Shown in pieces: positions 56,803 to 64,000 of a stretch of 64,000 nt of DNA (position 1 is its first letter; every line of letters begins with the position of its first letter). Source of the DNA: Ditylenchus dipsaci (Eukaryota; Nematoda; Chromadorea; Rhabditida; Anguinidae); NCBI GenBank assembly GCA_004194705.1, contig SADC01000886.1, positions 744,001-808,000 on the forward strand, in the 5' to 3' direction. The notes beneath the pieces are model-generated. The model saw only the letters and a list, made by a program, of their open reading frames with translations, searched no databases and was not told the DNA's origin. Made by a program: the position numbers and the translations under genes.

Positions 56803-59800
56803 TTACTCCGCCACTATTTCAGTGGTCGTGCTGGAAGATATTTGGGTAGATTCTGTGGTCTTCTGCACATGCACTTTCACGCCTAAATAAGCTTATTTTT
56901 TCTTATATGGTCTATGTAATTAACAAATTACCATTTTCATCCTCATACTCAGATCCTCAATGACTCTTTTGGTCTTGGAGTCAGGTCCATCCTCAATAAC
57001 CTCAGTAGTGGTGTGTAGATGTCCGTTTGTCAATTGTTCATCTGTTTCATGGTGCTCTACAACATGCTGGTCTCCATTTTGATGCCCGTTGGACATCACC
57101 CCGTTGGAATGAATGGTGGTGTGGTCTGTGCCCTCAAGCTGACTATTTTCAATAATCTGCTCTGCCTCCTCATTAATGGTATGGTAGTAGACGGTTGTTC
57201 TACTTCTGTAACATTGGATGGTTGAGTTTGATCTACTGGAGCAGGCACAAATTCATTATGATGCATGGTTTCAACCTGAATATTGTATTTGTAATGGCTT
57301 TTCGAAAATTTATGTCTTTTGATAATAAAGTATCACTTTTTTAAATATGTTATTCTAAAAAACATTTGGTTACTTTTTACTTAACACGTCGGGTACGCAT
57401 TCTGCGACCTGTGCAGTTAGACTCAGAATTTCATGCTGATCATCATTTCTATATTATAAACTATGGGTAGTTTGATAATTAAAAGTAGCTCAAAAACACG
57501 ATTTTTAAAAGTTGTCATTTTTGAACATTTTCTCATTATTCTAATAACCGTAACTAGCACTTTTGTGATCATTGATTCTCGATTTGTAACTATTTTGAAG
57601 CCTATCCAAGGTTTTTAAAAAACATATTACACCCTGTAAATGTTTCTAAATTGTAAACAACATTATTGAAAATATTAAAAATCCATTTTTTTGAAAATCG
57701 AACTTTTTACGAATTTCGGCTCGAAAACCTACTTTAGAGCACATGTCAAAATTGAAATTTTGCGCCATGTGAAAGAGCGATCAATTTCCCTCCTGGATGT
57801 GACCTTAGTTCGTTTTTTCGTCTGATAAATTAACTCAAAAAAAGTGGCGCCAATTGAAAAAAGGGAATTTCTAATATTGAATTTTAAAGGATACCTGGTT
57901 CGGTTTAGTATTTGTGAATATTCCAAGAAAAATTTATCTACAATATACCAAAATGACCGGCAGGGGAATTTAACAGAACTGGTGCAAAGACTCGCAAGAC
58001 AACAAGCCAACAAGCCAATTTCAACAATTTAAGCGGAAGCAATGTCATACATGGACACTTTGTTTCCTTCTCAAACTAAAATTTCTGTTAAATTTCCCCT
58101 GCCGGTCATTTTGGTATATTGTAGATAAAATTTTCTTGGAATATTCACAAATACTAAACCGAACCAGGTATCCTTTAAAAATTCAATATTAGAAATTCCC
58201 TTTTTTCAAATTGGCGCCACTTTTTTTGAGTTAATTTATCAGACGAAAAACGAACTAAGGTCACATCCAGGAGGGAAATTGATCGCTCTTTCACATGGCG
58301 CAAAATTTCAATTTTTGACATGTGCTCTAAAGTAGGTTTCGAGCCGAAATTCGTAAAAAGTTCGATTTTCAAAAAAATGGAATTTTTAATATTTTCAATA
58401 ATGTTGTTTACAATTTAGAAACATTTACAGCGTGTAATATGTTTTTTAAAAACCCTTGGAATAGGCTTCAAATAGTTACAAATCGAGAATCATGATCACA
58501 AAAAGTGCTAGTTACGGTTATTAGAATAATGAGAAAATGTTCAAAATGACAACTTTTAAAAATCGTGTTTTTGAGCTACTTTTAATTATCAAACTACCAT
58601 AGTTTATAATATAGAAATGATGATCAGCATGAAATTCTGAGTCTAACTGCACAGGTCGCAGAATGCGTACCCGACGTGTTAAGTTTTAAATTAAGAAATT
58701 TGAGGTTATTGTCCTTGTAAAAATATCATCACGTTGTCATATCTCAATAACGGAGGACATAATTTAAATTATTTATGCTTCTAAACAAATTTCGCATATT
58801 AGGATTTCTCAGAGTATTTTTTTGGAAAGACATTGAGATTGTTTTCAAATCGAAAAAGTGATAAAAACTATCTTTTTATTGAGCTATGACAATTTGCTGA
58901 CCATTTTCGTTTTAACTCTGATGACTGATTTGGATTCCTGCGGACATTTTGTGAACTTAAAGCTCTCAGAATCAATTTTTCTTGCCAAAATATGTTTTAA
59001 GGGCCCAAATTTTGTGTACAATCTAGCTAAAAGTACCTTGAGAGCATTTTTTCCAAAAATTTTCAACCACATTTTGCTTGTCATAGCTTATTTGGAAGCC
59101 CTGCATCTTAGCTACAAGATGTTACTCACATAATTTTTTCAATGCAGGAAAAAAAATGATGCTAATATGTTTATGGGATACTGCGGATACTCGAAAAAAA
59201 AGATACCTGAACTTTGACCTCATTTTGCGCTTCTTCAGCGTCTGGCTGGTTGGAAGTATGTTGTTGTTGGGTTGTAGTGCTGTATTGTGAAGCCACCACA
59301 TACTCTTCCTTTGTGTGCACTATCTTAGAACCATCTGGCAGTTCAGAAATTTCTACTGTCTTGGTCAATTCAGCCACTCCGTTGGGCACGCATTTGTTTC
59401 ATGGGTCACCTGCCTGGAAACCATTCCATCCATGGGTTTGGGCGACTCCAAATAGACAGGGTATTGGGGTGCGAAGGTGAATGGACCATGGAACAGCTTC
59501 TTGTCAGCCTCATCTGACTCTGCGATGGGTTGTGCACCAGCAGCAAATGGTCGGAAGGCAATGCCATTGGCGTAGATGGGGATCGGGTGTATTGTTATAG
59601 GCACTTCTATAAGAACATTGGCGCCTAGGGAGACCTGTAACAAGCTTAGTAAACCAACTATCAATTTAACAGACCTAACCTGTAGAGCATATTCCACTCG
59701 GATAAACGGTTGTTTCCTCTGCTTGAGAGTAGCTGTAGATGGGGATTCTAGCAATTTAGATACTTGATCGCCTGGTGCCAAACTAGCTATTAGCTCTGGG

Positions 59801-59825
59801 CTAAATGGCTCACTGTCTTTGATGG
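56803..59825 (-). CDS. Arrestin-domain-containing protein, C-terminal exons (ARRDC-like)
   Basis: Alpha-arrestins are adaptors for cargo ubiquitination and trafficking. Exons on the minus strand: 59825-59680, 59634-59207, 57275-56932, 56882-56803 (stop 56805-56803). The first two give FIRVEYALQ then VSLGANVLIEVPITIHPIPIY, the usual last strands of an arrestin C domain, followed by FAPQYPVYLESP, like the aromatic-Pro linker of ARRDC tails. The tail of about 200 residues is acidic, Thr/His-rich and disordered (TTTEVIEDGPDSKTKRVIED), ending STTTEIVAE. Three one-base losses (near 59394, 57178, 56951) are needed; with them all exon phases agree. A 1.3-kb palindrome fills intron 57276-59206. 5' exons lie to the right. 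Confidence 0.6.
57385..58678. mobile_element. Near-perfect 1.3-kb palindrome at TTAA (piggyBac-like MITE)
   Basis: TTAA on both sides (57381-57384, 58679-58682). Ends CACGTCGGGTACGCATTCTG and the inverse. Arms of about 600 bp pair with few mismatches around a spacer of about 100 nt (57983-58080). No transposase. It lies wholly inside an intron of the arrestin-like gene. Confidence 0.9.
58683..59206. other. Remaining part of the arrestin-like intron
   Basis: AT-rich, no exon or bounded repeat recognised. Confidence 0.4.
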
Positions 59826-60394
59826 CTGAAAGCGGAAATTACAACAGGTATAATTAGCTTGATCTACCTTATTTCGCTAAATTAAGACCCCATTGATTCA
59901 AAACCGTATTATTGGCATTGTGTTTTTGCAACATTTTTTAAAGACCACTTTGAGGCAAGTTATCGCCTATTTTTTCACTTATCTTACTGCCTACAAAATG
60001 AGTGTGACTTTCCTCAGAAAAGTATGCAAAAACTAGGTCAAAACACGATGCTAAGAACACGATTTTGAACTAGGGAAGGGTGTGGGCTAAATAGGATTAT
60101 ACTTTTTTGTCCTAAATTTAGAGACAGAAAAAGGCCTTCGGGCGGGATTTCGGGACGGGATTTTCGGCCGAAAAAAATTCGGGATCGGGATCGGGATTTT
60201 GGAAAATAAAATTCGGGATCCCGTCGGGATCCCGAACAATTTTCGGGATTATTCAAATTTTGTTTTTTTTTGACAACACCATATGCAAACAACAACAAAC
60301 GAGCAATTTAACAAAAGTAACAGTTTTAGTAGCAGTAGTTGATCTATGGCAATGCCTTGTTCAGGAAAATGAGCATTTTTGCTTGAGCTAGCCG

Positions 60395-60536
60395 AGTATT
60401 CGTCGTGAGTTCGTGCGTGGACGAAAAGGCCTTTTGTACTGCCACCCGTCATTTTTATTAGATTTCCACACACTCCACATTTTGCTTCAGTGCCCGATAG
60501 TTTTGTGAATAAACCGATATTCCAAATAACGCTCAT
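60395..60536 (-). pseudogene. BED zinc-finger exon of a hAT transposase
   Basis: On the minus strand: IWNIGLFTKLSGTEAKCGVC, then GLFVHARTHDEY, giving the C-x2-C..H-x4-H-like pattern of BED fingers that open hAT transposases. The rest of the transposase is not found, so the element is a deletion derivative. Confidence 0.65.
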
Positions 60537-60615
60537 CTAAAAATGTTAATATTATGAAGCTCAATTAAAGCAAAAACTTTATGACCACAATTTCAACCGA
60601 ACAAAAGAAGAAAAC

Positions 60616-61544
60616 CAGGGTGTCATTTTCCCGGGGAAAATGATCATAGGAATTTTCCCGGAAAAATTTCGGGAAAAAATAATTTCACCGGGAAAAAAAG
60701 GAAAAAAAGAATTTATTGCCTTTAACAACACTCAACCAGATCCAAATACGCATTTATTTAAACCAAATTAACATCCTATTCATCGGTAAACAACACATCG
60801 AATTCCTCCACACCACTATATTTGTCGTCAGTTCGTTCTTCTTCGGATTCAGGCTTTTATTAAATATAATTAGGCTATTAAAATTGGCTCAATCCCAATT
60901 CTTCATTTTTTGACGAAAAGCATTATTACGCTAATCAAGGCCGAGCCAGAGGCTGAGCCATCCAAAAGTTCAGCCAAGCACTCCGAAGAGGCTTGGCTCA
61001 GGCGAAACCCGAGGATCTACCATGCTAGTGTAATCCAGTGCCACAAACTGCCAGTGTCGCCACTTGAATGCCACGTAGTTATTTGATCCAGCGGTGATCC
61101 AGTGGTAACCGACGATTCACTGAATCAGAGAACTTAGTGCGTTTTCAGTGGCTCTGTGGCGTATCACTGGATTAAATTTCGCTGTGGTGTTTGTGGTAAG
61201 TATTTCGGTGTGTTTTGACTTATGTGAGACTGGGTTTTTGAGTTACAGTCGAACCTCTATAACCGGCATTTGTTTAAACAAAAAGTTGGTTTCTATACAG
61301 TCTAACCTTATATAAGGTCACTCCTAGGGGCTGATCTAAAGGTGAACTTTTTTAGGTTTGAATGTATTTAAAGTGCTTTGATTTTCAATAAAATTCTGAT
61401 TTAGAGCATACTTTGTCCTACAAACAAGCTCTTATTTAAATTCATTTTTCCCATATTTTCTTTATTTTTTCCCGAATCATTTTTTCCCGGAATTTTCCTT
61501 TTTTTTCCTTTTTTTTCCTGGGAATTTTTCCTCTAACAACCCTA
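60616..61544. mobile_element. hAT-type element with TTTTCCCGGGAAAA arrays, nested
   Basis: The exact 8-bp repeat AAGAAAAC flanks it (60608-60615, 61545-61552). Ends are CAGGGTGTC and AACAACCCTA. Words such as TTTTCCCGGGGAAAA repeat in both subterminal regions. Its interior holds pogo-type ends (CAGTCGAACCTC near 61247, CAGTCTAACC near 61300). Confidence 0.85.
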
Positions 61545-61803
61545 AAGAAAACTAAGATGCGAGAAACGTTCACGTTTTTTGCTTCAGTTTTCAATGGATT
61601 TTAAAAAAAACACACAACTAATTGTGCTTTTACGACCATACAAAGGGTGAAAATTGTCGATCGGGATTTGACGAATTTCGGGATCGGGATCGGGATTTTA
61701 AGAATTGTTCGGGCGGGATTTCGGGACGGGATTTTGGCCCAAAATCGGCTCGGCGGGATCGGATCCGACGGATCCCGTCCCCGTTTCTGTCTCTACTAAA
61801 TTT

Positions 61804-62250
61804 GCTTTTTGTTCCAAATTTACGTATTTACTGTTTTAAACGGCCACTCTTTAAAAGTTCTCTCTCCAGCAAACGGTCCCCTCAAGGACCTATATCTCAA
61901 CGTAAAAAACCATTTTGCAAAACTGTTTTTGTGTTTTCTTAATTTACTACGTGTTCACCTTATTCACTTTACTTCGGTTGGCACTTAAAATCTCAAAATT
62001 GACTTAAATTTTTTTCCGTTTTTGAAGTTGAAAAATAAATGGCCCAGGCTGTTTATAGAGTAAATAAGGTATTGTTTTTTTGTTTAAATCACTTTCTTTT
62101 TGCCCCAAATTTTTCTTTTATATTTTTGTCTTGGATTTTCTGATTTTTTCACAAACAGAAAAAATACCATCGTGTAGACCTGCGATTCAAGTTTTCTAAA
62201 AGACGCTAAATGAAATTAATCCTTTCCATAATAAATTTTTTAGGTTACAT
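61804..62250. other. Intron or intergenic spacer
   Basis: AT-rich, nothing recognised. If the right-edge exon is correct this lies within an intron of the arrestin-like gene. Confidence 0.35.
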
Positions 62251-62254
62251 ACCC

Positions 62255-63512
62255 GATATAGTGTACCCTGGACTCAATCGTTTGGACAGAGGTTAATTAA
62301 AATGACTAGAATGAACACTCGATATAACGTACACCTGAAGCCGTCCAAGCGGTGTACACTACAGTAGCGGACAAAAATAATGTAACACCTGTACAAAATC
62401 TAGTTTTGGTAAAGTTCTAGTATCTCCTGGCAAAATTTTGTCCGGCAAAACATTTTAAGTGTATTTTTAAGCAAGGAACATGATTCTGCAAAAAAAATTC
62501 ATTCTTGAGGGCACAATTTCATTCTACAGCCACTTTTTCACGACTAGTCCATTTTTGGGCCGGACAAAAGTAATGTAAACCTTTGATTTTTTACATTCGC
62601 TCACATTGTTCACGGTTATTGTCAATGCTTGATTATCTTTGTAAGCCGTGTTTCTCAGCTACAATTTGGTGGTCAAACTTATTTTTTTGATTCTTCTAAA
62701 AAAGTTATGACCATCAAATAAAGCGTCGATTTCTAGTCAAAGTAAGGAAATCTTAGGAAAATGACCGTTTAGCCACATAAATAATAGCTTTCTCGAAAAA
62801 ATTTGATGAAAAAATCACATTCAATGCACCATTCGAAGCTCTTTTATTTCTCTAAAATGACATGTCAAAACTTTTTTAGAAAAAATCGTGAGAAACGGAC
62901 AGTTGAATTTAGACAAGACAAAAAAAGGCTTTAAAAATAAGCAAAAAGGGGGGTTCACTTTTTTTAACTTAACCATCCGTTTCTCAGCCCTGTATTTTTC
63001 TAAAAAGTTTTGGACATGTCATTTTTAGAGAATAAAGAGCTTTCGATGGGGCATTGAGTATTTTTCATCAAAATTTTTTCGAGAAAAGCTTTATTTATGT
63101 GGCTAAACGGTCATTTTCCTAAGATTTTCCTTACTTTGACAAATCGACGCTTTATTTTGATGTCATAACTTTTTTTAGAAGATCAAAAAATAGTTGACCA
63201 ACCAAAGGTAGCTGAGAACACGGCTTAAAAGAGTATCAGCATTGAAATAACGTGAACATGTGAGCGAATGTACAAAATTCAAAGGTGTACATTACTTTTG
63301 TCCGGCCCAAAAATGGTAGTCGTGAAAAAGTGGCTGTAGAATGAAATGTGCCCTCAAGAATGAATTTTTTTGCAGATCATGTTCCTTGCTTAAAATACAC
63401 TTAAAATGTTTTTGCCGGACAAAATTTTCCAGGAGATACTGAACTTTACCACTTAGACTTTTGTAAGGTGTTACATTATTTTTGTCCTACTGTATATCGA
63501 GTTTTGACTGTC
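62255..63512. mobile_element. Pogo-type element split by a palindromic insertion
   Basis: CGATATAGTGTACCC and CTCGATATAACGTACAC words lie on the left; the right end is TATATCGAGTTTTGACTG. The element 62362-63492 sits at a TA inside its right terminal word. The left CAGTC end is degraded. Confidence 0.5.
62362..63492. mobile_element. 1.1-kb palindromic mariner-like MITE at TA
   Basis: TA on both sides (62360-62361, 63493-63494). Ends CAGTAGCGGACAAAAATAAT and ATTATTTTTGTCCTACTG. The arms pair along almost the whole length, with a centre near 62930; GGCCGGACAAAAGTAATGT recurs inside each arm. No ORF of interest. Confidence 0.85.
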
Positions 63513-63904
63513 CTAAAACCATACTTTCTTTTTTGAAAAAGCTGAAATTAGTACGGTTTGGTCCTGAGCCTAAGGCTAAGCCTGAAAATTATAGGCGGGA
63601 GGGGGGGCAGTAGTTTATATTCCATAGCGCCGATATAATTTCATGTAAGCTATCTTAAAATGTAGAATAAAAATTTAAAGGATGGAAGTAAGTCAGAAAA
63701 TAATTTAGCTTGTACTTTCAATATTTCGTCTTACATTATTAAGAGATCTTAAACAAAATCATATTTCTTAGAACTGGAATAGCAGGGCTGCATGATGGTG
63801 TTATACTTTGCAAAAAAAGGTTTAAAAATACAGAGAAAAGTTTTGGCCAAAAAGAAGATAATTTGGGACAAAAAGTAAAATCCCAAAATATGGTAAGTAT
63901 TTAC
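63513..63904. other. Probable intron of the arrestin-like gene
   Basis: Contains CCTGAGCCTAAGGCTAAGCC (63563-63582), shared with 9470 and 55710, and a MITE end AATAGCAGGGCTGCATGATG (63777-63796). No coding signal. Confidence 0.35.
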
Positions 63905-64000
63905 ATGTTGTGGATGTGTGCACTGCAGGGATGGACAGGAAGAAGACATGTTGGCGCTCAGGGATGACTTGGTGTTGACCACATCTTCCTTGTTCAACTT
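63905..64000 (-). CDS. Probable upstream exon of the arrestin-like gene, cut by the window edge
   Basis: On the minus strand the sequence runs from the window edge to a GTAAAT donor at 63904. One frame reads VIPERQHVFFLSIPA, resembling the arrestin N-domain strand with the P-x-G-x-H-x-F-x-F-x-x-P pattern. Another frame gives KLNKEDVVNTKSSLS upstream, so one base may be missing here too. Strand and position fit the gene at 56803-59825. Too short for certainty. Confidence 0.35.

Larger units (their letters stand above)
60120..61795. mobile_element. hAT-type element with GGGATCGGGATC arrays and a BED exon
   Basis: CTAAATTT flanks it on both sides (60112-60119, 61796-61803). Ends are AGAGACAGAAA and TTTCTGTCTCTA. 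Subterminal arrays repeat TTCGGGATCGGGAT and related words on both sides. A BED-finger exon sits near the left end, and another hAT-type element (60616-61544) is inserted in the middle. Confidence 0.8.

Noticed and set aside
58858..59133. 91-codon plus-strand open frame in the arrestin-like intron
   Set aside because: Composition matches AT-rich non-coding DNA and there is no splice or homology support.

Overview
The window is AT-rich invertebrate metazoan nuclear DNA. The genes have introns with GT..AG ends, and the three recognisable families are animal ones: an ariadne-type RBR ubiquitin ligase, a FAM43-type PTB-domain protein, and an arrestin-domain (ARRDC-like) protein. No clade can be named from the sequence alone. 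Introns fall into two size classes: about 41-67 nt, and hundreds to thousands of nt wherever transposons have inserted. Layout: 1-2600 repeats; 2617-14801 (+) the RBR ligase in 13 exons; 14.8-51.7 kb a transposon-dominated stretch with one uncertain small membrane-protein ORF at 20833 and several transposon genes; 51721-54142 (+) the FAM43 homologue in 4 exons; 56803-59825 (-) the 3' exons of the arrestin-domain gene, with a probable upstream exon at the right edge (63905-64000). The transposons are unusually legible. I found ten elements bounded by TIRs and 8-bp target duplications (nine exact or nearly so, one with a mismatch). One is a 2.65-kb hAT with a multi-exon BED/DDE transposase. There are about a dozen pogo/Tigger-type elements with CAGTC ends at TA, several elements at TTAA, one palindrome with a 9-bp duplication, and many full-length palindromes. 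Insertions are nested up to three deep. Each 8-bp-TSD family carries arrays of its own short subterminal word. Two patterns matter most for a reader. First, the RBR gene, the arrestin gene and most transposase genes need single-base insertions to be read through. Every interruption I could resolve in these genes is the loss of exactly one base, mostly next to a homopolymer, while splice sites and catalytic residues are intact. This looks like consensus error in a long-read assembly rather than gene decay, and it hides genes from simple ORF finding. Second, in two homologous pogo-type MITEs (21840-22125 and 29125-29552) every terminal and internal copy of the TIR word has changed together while the rest stays alignable. 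A TTAA-flanked element at 41626-42855 carries an unrecognised protein gene, and an 8-bp-TSD element in an RBR intron (7300-8451) carries gene-like sequence. These are the best candidates for something undescribed.
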